Source of the DNA: an uncultured Pelagibacteraceae bacterium | GTDB lineage: Bacteria > Pseudomonadota > Alphaproteobacteria > Pelagibacterales > Pelagibacteraceae | Direction of reading: 5' to 3' | Assembly: GCA_902552805.1 (NCBI GenBank) | Contig: CACDIC010000002.1 | Span: forward strand, 62,001-126,000 | Length of the DNA: 64,000 nt | Part shown: piece by piece, positions 55,113 through 63,701 of the stretch | Layout of the letters: every line of letters starts with the position of its first letter | How positions within the stretch are numbered: position 1 is the first letter of the stretch | Made by a program: the position numbers and the translations under genes | Notes under the pieces: generated by a model | The model's input: the letters and a program-made list of their open reading frames with translations, nothing else | Told to the model about the DNA's origin: nothing | Database searches by the model: none

Positions 55113-56036
55113 TTATCTATAACCTTGAGCTGCCCATTTAATTACTTTAGACGCATTGTCAGGAGTAACAAACCCAGGTCCAGTCATTACTACACCTGCT
55201 GGCATTGTTCCCCATCTCATATATTGTCCAAAGATAGCTATTGGTAAATATCCTTGTAGATATTGCTGTTGGTCAATTAAAAACTCTACCTTTCCTGCAG
55301 CAGCAGCTTTTAACATATTTGGAGACATATCAAATGTTCCTAATCTTACAGAACCAACTTTTCCAGCTGACTCAAGTGCTTTCAAAGCTGCTTCACCAGA
55401 CAATCCAGCACCTAAAGTTAGAATAGTGTCATAGCCACCACCTAATTTTGCAGCAACAGCCTTTTGAATTTCTGTTGGGTCATTTGATGTACCTAAAATA
55501 TCAACAGATCCACCAAAACCTTTTTTGAAACCAGCACATCTTCTATCAAGTGCAACGTTTCCTACCTCATGGTTAACACATAATGCTTTTTTTCCACCAG
55601 CGGCTTTCATTTTTTGTCCACCACCTACACCTGCTTCAAACTCAGTTTGTCCAACGTGTGCACTAATTCCTAAAGATGCATAATCATCAGAACCAGAGTT
55701 CATTGATATTACAGGAATACCAGCAGCAATCGCAGCTTTAACTGATTTTCCTAAAGCAGCAGCATCCGGTAATGTTATCACAATACCTTTCGGTTTTTGT
55801 GATACAGCATTATCAATTAATTTTGCCATTTCTACCATGTCAAAAGTAGCTGGTGCTGTGTATTTGCAAGACACTCCCATGTCTTTACATCCAGCATCAA
55901 CTCCATTTTTAGCAACTGACCAGAAAGGATCGTTTGCTTGACCATGAGAAACCACAATTATATCTACAGCTAAAGCAGATACAGACATCATTGCCCATGC
56001 AGCTAAAGCTAATATAAAGTTTTTTATTGTTTTCAT
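55113..56036 (-). CDS. Periplasmic sugar/cyclitol-binding protein
   Basis: Substrate receptor of the importer. The 307 residues have a signal peptide (FILALAAWAMMSVSALA, cleavage after ALA) and a type I periplasmic-binding fold: DIIVVSHGQANDPFW, PKGIVITLPDAAAL, GIPVISMNSGSDD and a NHEVGN turn. It belongs to the ribose/inositol-binding group. The iol genes next to it suggest myo-inositol or a close relative. AAGGGGA precedes the ATG. Confidence 0.92.
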   Translation of the reverse strand: MKTIKNFILALAAWAMMSVSALAVDIIVVSHGQANDPFWSVAKNGVDAGCKDMGVSCKYTAPATFDMVEMAKLIDNAVSQKPKGIVITLPDAAALGKSVKAAIAAGIPVISMNSGSDDYASLGISAHVGQTEFEAGVGGGQKMKAAGGKKALCVNHEVGNVALDRRCAGFKKGFGGSVDILGTSNDPTEIQKAVAAKLGGGYDTILTLGAGLSGEAALKALESAGKVGSVRLGTFDMSPNMLKAAAAGKVEFLIDQQQYLQGYLPIAIFGQYMRWGTMPAGVVMTGPGFVTPDNASKVIKWAAQGYR

Positions 56037-56051
56037 TATTCCCCTTTTATT

Positions 56052-56063
56052 AAAGTTAACTTT
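56052..56063. promoter_or_regulatory. Palindrome upstream of the binding-protein gene
   Basis: AAAGTTAACTTT is a perfect 12-bp palindrome located 16-27 nt upstream of the ATG, next to the ribosome-binding site. It may be an operator for a LacI/RpiR/GntR-type regulator, but AT-rich palindromes of this size also arise by chance. Confidence 0.25.
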
Positions 56064-56137
56064 TAAAAATAAAATCTAATCAAAATATTATTTAGTTGTA
56101 AAGCAGACAGGTTGTATTCTACTTAGGGTTGATTCAA

Positions 56138-57139
56138 TTAAAGATTAAGTTTTTCAAACTTTTTTGATCGTAAAGATTTTTGAGCTGCATTCGCAATTAT
56201 TAGAGCTTTTCTTCCCTCTTCGAATCCTGCAAGAGGTTGAATTTTCTTTCTTATATATTTCGCAAAATCCTTTAGTTGATTTTTATATGCATCTTTATAC
56301 CTCTCAATAAAAAAATTAAGCAAAGGAGATTTGTTCGAAGTTGATTGTGCAGAATATAAAGATGTCTCGTTTTGTCTTTTATTTTCTGAAATTAACATAC
56401 CTTTTGATCCAAATAATTCTATTCTTTGATCATAACCGAAACTACAGTGTCTGGAATTAGTTATTATGCACTGAACACCAGCTCTAGATCTAATTATGGT
56501 AGATGCTAATTCAAAATCTTTTATTTTATCAAATCTTTTGTCTGATATGTTGCTACCAGAAGCTATTATTTTTACAGGCTCATCATTACCAAGGTAGAAT
56601 CTAACAAGATCAAAATCATGGATCATCATATCTCTAAAAATACCACCAGATTCTTTTAGATATTTCATAGTTGGTGGGGCAGGATCACGACTAGTGATAA
56701 TAATTTTTTCTAATTTACCTATTTTTCCACTAAGTAATTGTTTTCTTAAATTATTGTGTGTTGGATCATATCGTCTATTAAAACCTAATTGTATTTTTGG
56801 ATTTAATTTATTAATTTTTTTTTTACAGGACTCAATTTTTTTAATACTTAAATCCAGTGGTTTTTCACAAAAGATAATTTTTCTATTTTTAACACCATCT
56901 AAAATAAATCTAATATGTGTCGATGTTGTTGAGGCAATAAAAACAGCTTTTATATTTTTGTCTTTATAAGCTACAGATGGATTGTTAATAGCTTTTGTTT
57001 TTAATGTTTTTGAATATTTTTTTGATAATTTTTGTTCAATGTCATAAATATATTTAAGATTAAAATCTTTACTACGCATTAAATTTTTTCCATGCATAAT
57101 ACCAATTCTACCAAGTCCAAATAAAGCTATATCAATCAT
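56138..57139 (-). CDS. iolG: myo-Inositol 2-dehydrogenase-like Gfo/Idh/MocA oxidoreductase
   Basis: Oxidises myo-inositol to 2-keto-myo-inositol with NAD. The 333 residues have an N-terminal Rossmann fold (ALFGLGRIGIMHGKNL), the EKPLDL motif with the catalytic Lys, and the substrate domain with GFNRRYDP and SGGIFRDMMIHDFDLVRFYLG (core GGIFRDMMIHDFDL). The last motif is typical of inositol dehydrogenases. It is divergent from iolE across 44 nt and lies upstream of the ABC genes on the same strand. Confidence 0.87.
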   Translation of the reverse strand: MIDIALFGLGRIGIMHGKNLMRSKDFNLKYIYDIEQKLSKKYSKTLKTKAINNPSVAYKDKNIKAVFIASTTSTHIRFILDGVKNRKIIFCEKPLDLSIKKIESCKKKINKLNPKIQLGFNRRYDPTHNNLRKQLLSGKIGKLEKIIITSRDPAPPTMKYLKESGGIFRDMMIHDFDLVRFYLGNDEPVKIIASGSNISDKRFDKIKDFELASTIIRSRAGVQCIITNSRHCSFGYDQRIELFGSKGMLISENKRQNETSLYSAQSTSNKSPLLNFFIERYKDAYKNQLKDFAKYIRKKIQPLAGFEEGRKALIIANAAQKSLRSKKFEKLNL

Positions 57140-57183
57140 TTAAAATTTGTATTAAAATAATAACTTAACTAAAAAAATTTCTT

Positions 57184-58086
57184 ATGTCAGTAAAATTAGG
57201 AGTTGCACCCATTGCATGGAGTAATGATGACATGCCTGAGTTAGGTGGTGAAACTACATTAGAACAATGTTTAAAAGAAGCCAATGAAGCAGGCTATATA
57301 GGCATAGAGTCTGGTGGAAAATTTCCAAAGAAATCTTCTGAATTAATTCCAAAATTAGATCAATTTAATCTTAAACTTTGCTCAGGATGGTATGGCGCAA
57401 ATCTAAGAAAAAATTCTGTTGAGGAAGAAAAAAAATCCATTCAAGAACAACTAAATTTATTTAAAGATTGTAATGCACCTTGTATAGTTTTCGCAGAAGT
57501 TTCTGGCTCTATACAAGGAGACCCTAACAGAAAATTATCAACTAGGCCTCAAATGGAAAAGGATGAATGGCAGAAGTTTTGTGAAAAAATTTCTGAACTA
57601 GGAAAATATTTAGAGGATGAAGGAATGCCATTGGCATATCACCATCATATGGGAACAGTAATTGAAACTCAAAAAGATACTGAAAGACTTATTGAAAATA
57701 CCCATGAAAGTGTAAAATTAACACTAGATACAGGACATATGTTATTTGCCAAAGGGGACTCAAAATCCATATTACAAAATTATCATGAAAGAATTTTGCA
57801 CGTCCATTGTAAAGATATAAGAAAACAAGTTCTTGAAAAATCTTTAAAAGAGGATTTAAGTTTTAGAGGTGCTTTTTTAGAGGGTGCTTTTACAGTACCA
57901 GGGGATGGTTGTATTGATTATCAACCTTTATTTAATGTGTTAAAAAATAATAATTACTCAGGATGGTTAGTAGTTGAGGCAGAGCAGGATCCAGCAAAAG
58001 CAAATCCGTTAGAGTATGCAAAAATTGGTTATAAATATCTTACAGATACATTAAAAAAATCTGAAATTGAAATTTATAAAAATTGA
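57184..58086 (+). CDS. iolE: 2-keto-myo-inositol (inosose) dehydratase
   Basis: Dehydrates 2-keto-myo-inositol to a trihydroxycyclohexanedione, step two of inositol breakdown. The 300-residue TIM barrel begins LGVAPIAWSNDDMPELGG, a clear IolE signature, and has the metal-binding AYHHHMGTVIE, TLDTGHM, HVHCKDI and a final VVEAEQDPAKANP. It abuts the convergent pilin-like gene with no gap. Confidence 0.94.
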   Translation: MSVKLGVAPIAWSNDDMPELGGETTLEQCLKEANEAGYIGIESGGKFPKKSSELIPKLDQFNLKLCSGWYGANLRKNSVEEEKKSIQEQLNLFKDCNAPCIVFAEVSGSIQGDPNRKLSTRPQMEKDEWQKFCEKISELGKYLEDEGMPLAYHHHMGTVIETQKDTERLIENTHESVKLTLDTGHMLFAKGDSKSILQNYHERILHVHCKDIRKQVLEKSLKEDLSFRGAFLEGAFTVPGDGCIDYQPLFNVLKNNNYSGWLVVEAEQDPAKANPLEYAKIGYKYLTDTLKKSEIEIYKN

Positions 58087-58587
58087 TTATCTATAGAGTG
58101 AAGTAAGTTCATTATTTCCAGCGGCAACACATGGAGATTTAAAACAAGTACCCACAACCCATTCAGAACCAGGATCAGGTAAAAAACTTGATGACATCAC
58201 AAATATAACACCCATCTCAACTGATTGCCCCGCTCTACCTTCCGCTTTAATTCTAGGATCAGGATCAGTTTTTACTTTAGTATCCTCTGAAAAAGGATTC
58301 TCTATATTAAGATTTTTGTTTATATAATTCACAACTTTAGATGAAGACCATTCGTCATTGCAGGGGTCACCCCAAACAGTCAATTTACCTTCATCATTGT
58401 TCCCACAATTATTTATTTCTCCATTAATAAAATCAACTACTTTCTTATGATTTTCTTTAACTAAGTTAGCTTTTGCTTCAACGGCGGGTCTTGTACTTGC
58501 AGTCCAGATCAACATACCAACCACATATACCAACGATAACAACACTAATACTTCTAATAGTCCAAAATTTTTGAAATTTATTCGCAT
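58087..58587 (-). CDS. Type IV pilin-like protein of unknown role
   Basis: A 166-residue protein. A short polar start (MRINFKN) is followed by FGLLEVLVLLSLVYVVGML, which resembles the pilin N-terminal helix: if Phe8 is residue +1, Glu12 is the conserved +5 Glu. The residue at -1 would be Asn instead of the usual Gly. An amphipathic helix (about 31-60) follows, then a globular part with cysteines at 61, 76, 148 and 153, which could form two disulfides. I do not recognise the exact family. It lies among inositol genes and is 2 nt downstream of the hydroxyacid dehydrogenase gene. Confidence 0.6.
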   Translation of the reverse strand: MRINFKNFGLLEVLVLLSLVYVVGMLIWTASTRPAVEAKANLVKENHKKVVDFINGEINNCGNNDEGKLTVWGDPCNDEWSSSKVVNYINKNLNIENPFSEDTKVKTDPDPRIKAEGRAGQSVEMGVIFVMSSSFLPDPGSEWVVGTCFKSPCVAAGNNELTSLYR

Positions 58588-58589
58588 AA

Positions 58590-59555
58590 TTAAAATTTAA
58601 TAATTTTTGATTTGTCTAATTTTTTTTCAAAAAAATCAATTATATTTTGTATTGTTTCTTTTCCCATTCTTATCATGCATTCCTCAGTAAATGCAGCTGT
58701 ATGAGGACTTAAAAAAACTTTATTGTTTTTTAGCAAAGGATTATCCTCTTTAGGTGGTTCTGTCTCAAAAACATCTAAACCTGCACCAAATATAAGACTT
58801 TCATTTAATGCTTTATCTAAGTCATTCTCATTAATCATCCCTCCTCTTGCAGCATTTATTATTATACAATTTTTCCTCATTGTTTTAAGTAGATCATAAT
58901 TAATAATATTTTTTGTTTTCTCGTTAAGAGGCATATGTAAAGAAATGGCATCCATAGATTTTACTGCTTCTGTAAGATCCTCAACTTTTTTTCCACCCAA
59001 TCCCTCAATAATATCTTTTGAAACAAATGGATCATAAACAAAAACATTCATTTCAAATCCTTTGCATCTTCTGATTAAAGATTGACCTATTCTTCCAAAT
59101 CCAGCAATTAAAATATTTTTTTTCCAAAGTTCAATTGTTTTTGGAAGTTTGTTTCTATTAGAAAAATTTCCTGTTTTAACAGCTTCATCATACATGTTTT
59201 TTCTTTTCGATATATTGAGTAACATAAACATAACATGTTCTGCCACCGCAACAGCATTTGCTGTAGCCGTAATTGCTAAGGTGATATTTTTTTCTTTAGA
59301 AGACTTGAGGTCAATATTGTCGTACCCAACGCCGTGGCGAGATATAATTTTAAGTTTTTTTGATATATTAATTAATTCATTAGATAAATTTGCTGTTCTA
59401 ATTGACAAACCATCACACTCCAAAATTTTTTGTTTAATATTCTTGTCATCTATATTTTCAACAATCTCATAATCATAATTTGGGTTATTCTTTATAAGAT
59501 CTATCCCCGCTCTATGAATAGCTTGAATTATTAAAATTTTTTTTTTATCTGACAC
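58590..59555 (-). CDS. D-isomer-specific 2-hydroxyacid dehydrogenase
   Basis: Reduces or oxidises a 2-keto/2-hydroxy acid with NAD(P). The 321 residues have the catalytic Arg in SRHGVGYDNID, the Rossmann GFGRIGQS, the Glu in VFETEPP and the His in SPHTAAFTEE. The family includes phosphoglycerate and hydroxypyruvate/glyoxylate reductases. Its placement beside an HpaI aldolase and an aldehyde dehydrogenase suggests a role in sugar-acid breakdown. It is 6 nt from the aldolase gene. Confidence 0.9.
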   Translation of the reverse strand: MSDKKKILIIQAIHRAGIDLIKNNPNYDYEIVENIDDKNIKQKILECDGLSIRTANLSNELINISKKLKIISRHGVGYDNIDLKSSKEKNITLAITATANAVAVAEHVMFMLLNISKRKNMYDEAVKTGNFSNRNKLPKTIELWKKNILIAGFGRIGQSLIRRCKGFEMNVFVYDPFVSKDIIEGLGGKKVEDLTEAVKSMDAISLHMPLNEKTKNIINYDLLKTMRKNCIIINAARGGMINENDLDKALNESLIFGAGLDVFETEPPKEDNPLLKNNKVFLSPHTAAFTEECMIRMGKETIQNIIDFFEKKLDKSKIIKF

Positions 59556-59561
59556 TTAAAT

Positions 59562-60353
59562 TTAGTAAGCTTTAGAGTCTTCTTTTGATTTAGTTGATTT
59601 TAATTTAGATACAGCATCTTTTGCACCTGCACTCATATACCTTTGATCGGATCCTATAGTTACTAAATTAAATCCTAGATTAAGCATTTTCTTAGCATAC
59701 TCTGGAGTAGCATTATGTATACCCGCGAAAATTTTATTTTTTTTTGCATGTTCTAAGATTTTCAAAATCTTTTCATAAGTTGGGCTTCCTTCAGGATTAT
59801 CAAAAGCAGGTTTTTGACCTATAGCCAGACTTAAATCAGCAGGTCCAATGTAAATTCCATCTATTCCAGGTGTACTCATAATTTCATCTAATTTATCCAA
59901 GGCCTCTTTTGTCTCTATCATTGCCATTTTTAAAATCTCATCATTTGCAAAATCTCCATAATCTAAACCCCCATAAATTAATCCTCTAATTGGTCCAAAA
60001 CTTCTATACCCTTTAGGGGGATACATGCATGCTTGAACAAATTTTTCTGCTTCAGATTTGTTACTCACCATTGGACAAATTATACCGTAGCATCCAGCAT
60101 CTAAAATTTTCATTATTTGTCCTGGCTCATTCCAATTTACTCTTGCTAAAGGAGTAACATCCGTAGATGAAATTGATTGCAGCATTTGTAATGCATTTGG
60201 ATAATCTATAACACCATGTTGCATATCAATTGTAAGCGAGTCCCAACCTTGATGAGACATTACTTCCGCTGAAAAAGAGCTAGGAATTTGTAACCAGCCA
60301 TTAATTATTTGCTCACCATCTTTCATCATCTTTTTTATTTTATTTGGTCTCAT
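59562..60353 (-). CDS. HpcH/HpaI-type class II aldolase
   Basis: A metal-dependent aldolase that splits 2-keto-3-deoxy or 4-hydroxy-2-keto acids into pyruvate or a relative plus an aldehyde. The 263 residues show WLQIPSSFSAEVMSHQGWDSL (core GWDSLTIDMQHG), the CPMVSNKSEAE region, GYRSFGP and GIYIGPADLSLAIG. It lies 1 nt after the aldehyde dehydrogenase gene and 6 nt before the hydroxyacid dehydrogenase gene. The physiological substrate is not known. Confidence 0.9.
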   Translation of the reverse strand: MRPNKIKKMMKDGEQIINGWLQIPSSFSAEVMSHQGWDSLTIDMQHGVIDYPNALQMLQSISSTDVTPLARVNWNEPGQIMKILDAGCYGIICPMVSNKSEAEKFVQACMYPPKGYRSFGPIRGLIYGGLDYGDFANDEILKMAMIETKEALDKLDEIMSTPGIDGIYIGPADLSLAIGQKPAFDNPEGSPTYEKILKILEHAKKNKIFAGIHNATPEYAKKMLNLGFNLVTIGSDQRYMSAGAKDAVSKLKSTKSKEDSKAY

Positions 60354-60354
60354 T

Positions 60355-61797
60355 TTAAGATTTCAAACCAAGGTGAGTGTACTTTATATTAAGATAATCT
60401 TTAATTGCCATTGAACCACCTTCACGTCCATATCCAGTTTGTTTAATTCCGCCAAAAGGTGCTTCGGCTATCGCAACTGCAGGGGTATTTACCGCAACAG
60501 TACCGGTTTCCATTAATTCTGAAGCTCTGTGAGCTTTATCCATAGAATTTGTATAAATATAACTACATAATCCTAAGTCATTATTATTAGCTCTTTCAAC
60601 TACTTCATCAAAAGTTTTAAATGACAACATTGGAACTAAAGGACCAAATGGTTCTTGTTTCATTATTGTGAAATTGTCCTTTACATTATCAAAAACTGTT
60701 GGCTCATAAAAATAGCCTTTGTTAAAACCTTGAGGTCTTTTTCCACCCAGTAAAACTTTTGCTCCTTCCTTTTTAGTTGTTTCAACTAATTCTTCGATTT
60801 CTCCTAATCTTTTTGCAGTTGTTAGAGGACCTAATTGAACTCCCTCATCTAAACCATTTCCAATTTTTAATTTTTTTGTTCTTTCAATAAACGCATTAAT
60901 GAATTCGTCTTTTTTATTTTCTTGTATATAAAATCTGTTAGGTGAAATACAAACTTGACCATTATTTCTAAATTTTGCAGTAATTGCCATATCTGCAACT
61001 TTATTTATATCAACATCATCAAAAACTATAAAAGGTGAGTGTCCACTAAGCTCCATTGTGACTCTTTGAACTTTGTCTGCGGCCTTTTTTAAGATTAATT
61101 TACCTACTCTTGTTGATCCAGTAATTGAAACCTTTTTAATAATATCAGACTCTAACAACTCATTTGAAATACTTTCAGGATCTCCTGATAATAAGTTTAC
61201 AACTCCAGGAGGGACTCCTGCTTCTTTACAAATATCTACTAACTCCATTACTGTTCCTGGAGTAATTACATCAGGCTTACAAATTACTGAACATCCGGCA
61301 GCTAATGCTGTTGAAATTTTTCTTGCTGCTAGAATTAAAGGAAAATTCCATGGCACTAAAGCTGCTACAACTCCAACTGGCTGATAATAAACATGAACTC
61401 TCGTACCTGGAAATCGACTTTCGACTGTTTGTCCATAAATTCTTTTTGTTTCTTCAGCATTCCACTCAAAAATATCAGCAGCCCCACCAGTTTCGCCAAT
61501 TCCCTCTGCTAAAGGTTTTCCAACTTCAATCGTTAACCATTTTGCTAAAACATCTTGTTTTTTTCTTAAAAGATCAGCAATTTTTCTAATAATATATGAT
61601 CTCTGCCAAGGTAAAGTGTTTTTCCAAACTTCCAAACCTTTCTCTGCAGATTTAAGAGCTTTTTGAACATCTGCTGAAGACGCTTTAGACGCCTGGCCAA
61701 TAATTTCTTCCGTAGCAGGATTTATAACATCGTAAGTTTCTTTTTTTTCCGCTTGTTGCCACTTACCATCAATGAACTGCCCAAATTTACTATACAT
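60355..61797 (-). CDS. Succinate-semialdehyde-type aldehyde dehydrogenase
   Basis: The 480 residues include PWNFPLILAARKISTALAAG (core PWNFPLILAARK), KVSITGSTRVGK, MELSGHSPFIVFDD and the catalytic Cys in NNGQVCISPNR, typical of GabD-like enzymes. It is not the CoA-dependent methylmalonate-semialdehyde type (IolA). The usual ELGG motif reads ELSG. The ATG at 61797 fits the family; the longer frame adds 37 residues. It heads the ALDH-aldolase-dehydrogenase run and is divergent from iolD across 54 nt. Confidence 0.9.
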   Translation of the reverse strand: MYSKFGQFIDGKWQQAEKKETYDVINPATEEIIGQASKASSADVQKALKSAEKGLEVWKNTLPWQRSYIIRKIADLLRKKQDVLAKWLTIEVGKPLAEGIGETGGAADIFEWNAEETKRIYGQTVESRFPGTRVHVYYQPVGVVAALVPWNFPLILAARKISTALAAGCSVICKPDVITPGTVMELVDICKEAGVPPGVVNLLSGDPESISNELLESDIIKKVSITGSTRVGKLILKKAADKVQRVTMELSGHSPFIVFDDVDINKVADMAITAKFRNNGQVCISPNRFYIQENKKDEFINAFIERTKKLKIGNGLDEGVQLGPLTTAKRLGEIEELVETTKKEGAKVLLGGKRPQGFNKGYFYEPTVFDNVKDNFTIMKQEPFGPLVPMLSFKTFDEVVERANNNDLGLCSYIYTNSMDKAHRASELMETGTVAVNTPAVAIAEAPFGGIKQTGYGREGGSMAIKDYLNIKYTHLGLKS

Positions 61798-61851
61798 AAT
61801 TTTTATTTTATGGTTAATTAAGCGAAATTTTAAGAGAATATATCTACAATT

Positions 61852-63696
61852 ATGAAAAAAATAAAGCTTACATGTGCTCATGCAATCGTAAAGTTCCTGA
61901 CTTCTCAAAAAATTCTTATCGATGGTAAAAAAGAACCTTTATTCGCTGGTGCTTTTGGAATATTTGGTCATGGTAATGTAGCTTGTTTAGGACAAGCTTT
62001 AGAGGAAAATAAAGATAAACTTCCAACTTATAGAGGTCATCATGAGCAAAACATGGCTTTAACAGGAATTGCTTACGCTAGAGCAAAAAGAAGAAAACAA
62101 GTATTTGTAGCAACAAGTTCTGTAGGTCCTGGTTCTACAAATATGGTAACAGCTGCAGCAGTTGCAATGAGTAATAGACTGCCAATTTTATTTCTTCCGG
62201 GCGATACTTACGCAAACAGGATGCCTGATCCAGTTTTACAACAAGTAGAACATTTTAATAATCCAGGAATTACTCAAAATGATGCTTTTAAACCGGTTAC
62301 AAAATATTTTGATAGAATAACTAGACCAGAACAAATTTTACAAACATTTCCCCAAGCTGTTCAAGTTTTGCTAGACCCAGCTGATTGTGGTCCAGTATGC
62401 ATATCTTTATGTCAGGATATACAAGGAGAAATTTTTGAGTATCCTGAGGATTTTTTTAAAGAAAAAATCCATAATATACGAAGACCAAGACCTGATGATT
62501 TTCAAATTAAAGAAGCAGCTGAAAAAATAAAAAAATCAAAAAATCCAATCATAATTTCTGGTGGAGGTGTTTTTTACTCTGATGCAATGGAGGAACTTTC
62601 TACTTTTGCAGTTAAACACAATATACCTGTAACACAAACTGTAATGGGTTATTCTTCTATGAAAAGAGATCATTCTCATTTTTTAGGACCTATTGGAGGT
62701 TTAGGAGGAAAAGCAGCAAACAACTTTGCAAAAAAAACTGATTTAGCGATTGCTATTGGAACTAAGTTAGGAGATTTCACAACTGGGTCATGGTCCAATT
62801 TTGAAAATCCAAATTTTTCACTAGTATCAATTAATGTTGCAAGATTTGATGCTAGTAAGCATATGGCACAATCAATTATTGGAGATGCAAAAGTTTCTTT
62901 AAACGAACTATCACAAGCTTTAGGTGATTGGAAAGCATCCGAGGAATGGCATAAAAAATCCAGAGATGAACTTAAATCTTGGAATGAATATGTTGATAAA
63001 GAAAGTGGACCAACTAATCAAAAACTCCCAAGTTATGCTCATGCAGTTGGTGCAATTTATAGAAACTCTGATCCAAGTGATATCGCTGTCACTGCAGCTG
63101 GAGGTTTGGTAGGTGAAGTTGTTCAAATTTGGAGACCAAGAGAACTTAATACTCATGAAACAGAGTGGGGTTTTAGTTGTATGAGTTATGAAATTTCTGG
63201 AGCTTTAGGAATTAAAATGGCCAATCCAAACAAAGAAGTTATCACCTTTGTAGGTGATGGATCATATTTACTTTATAATTCAGATATATATTCATCTGTA
63301 ATAACTAATAATAAACTAATTGTAATTGTCTGTGATAATGGTGGTCACGCTGTCATTAATAGACTTCAATTATTTAAAGGTGGAAAAGAATTTAATTGTT
63401 TGTTTGAGAGTTCAAATGTTTCAAATTTAGTAAAAGTAAATTTTGCAAAACATGCAGAAAGTATGGGGGCAAAGTCTGAAGAGGTAAGTTCTATCAGTGA
63501 ATTAGAGGAAGCTTTCAAAAGAGCTAAGAAATCAAAAGTGACTTACGTTATTTCAATTAAAACTCATTCGTATCAATGGCTTGAAGGATCAGCTTATTGG
63601 GAAAGTCCAACTTTAGAAATTCCCAAAACCAAAGAAAACGAAAAAGCTCTAAAATTACACAAAGAAGGTAAAGCAAAACAAAGACAGGGAGTATAA
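61852..63696 (+). CDS. iolD: 3D-(3,5/4)-trihydroxycyclohexane-1,2-dione hydrolase
   Basis: A thiamine-diphosphate enzyme that opens the cyclohexanedione ring to 5-deoxyglucuronic acid, step three of inositol breakdown. The 614 residues have IolD-typical FGIFGHGNVACLGQAL, the catalytic Glu in YRGHHEQNMALTG, LPGDTYANRMPDPVLQQ, and the cofactor-binding FVGDGSYLLYNSDIYSS with CDNGGH. It is followed 5 nt later by a Gfo/Idh gene. Confidence 0.96.
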   Translation: MKKIKLTCAHAIVKFLTSQKILIDGKKEPLFAGAFGIFGHGNVACLGQALEENKDKLPTYRGHHEQNMALTGIAYARAKRRKQVFVATSSVGPGSTNMVTAAAVAMSNRLPILFLPGDTYANRMPDPVLQQVEHFNNPGITQNDAFKPVTKYFDRITRPEQILQTFPQAVQVLLDPADCGPVCISLCQDIQGEIFEYPEDFFKEKIHNIRRPRPDDFQIKEAAEKIKKSKNPIIISGGGVFYSDAMEELSTFAVKHNIPVTQTVMGYSSMKRDHSHFLGPIGGLGGKAANNFAKKTDLAIAIGTKLGDFTTGSWSNFENPNFSLVSINVARFDASKHMAQSIIGDAKVSLNELSQALGDWKASEEWHKKSRDELKSWNEYVDKESGPTNQKLPSYAHAVGAIYRNSDPSDIAVTAAGGLVGEVVQIWRPRELNTHETEWGFSCMSYEISGALGIKMANPNKEVITFVGDGSYLLYNSDIYSSVITNNKLIVIVCDNGGHAVINRLQLFKGGKEFNCLFESSNVSNLVKVNFAKHAESMGAKSEEVSSISELEEAFKRAKKSKVTYVISIKTHSYQWLEGSAYWESPTLEIPKTKENEKALKLHKEGKAKQRQGV

Positions 63697-63701
63697 CCCT
63701 A

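Noticed and set aside
53119-56036. The ABC transporter as a recent foreign insertion
   Set aside because: Codon use and base composition look only slightly different from neighbours, and no flanking repeats, tRNA or integrase are present.
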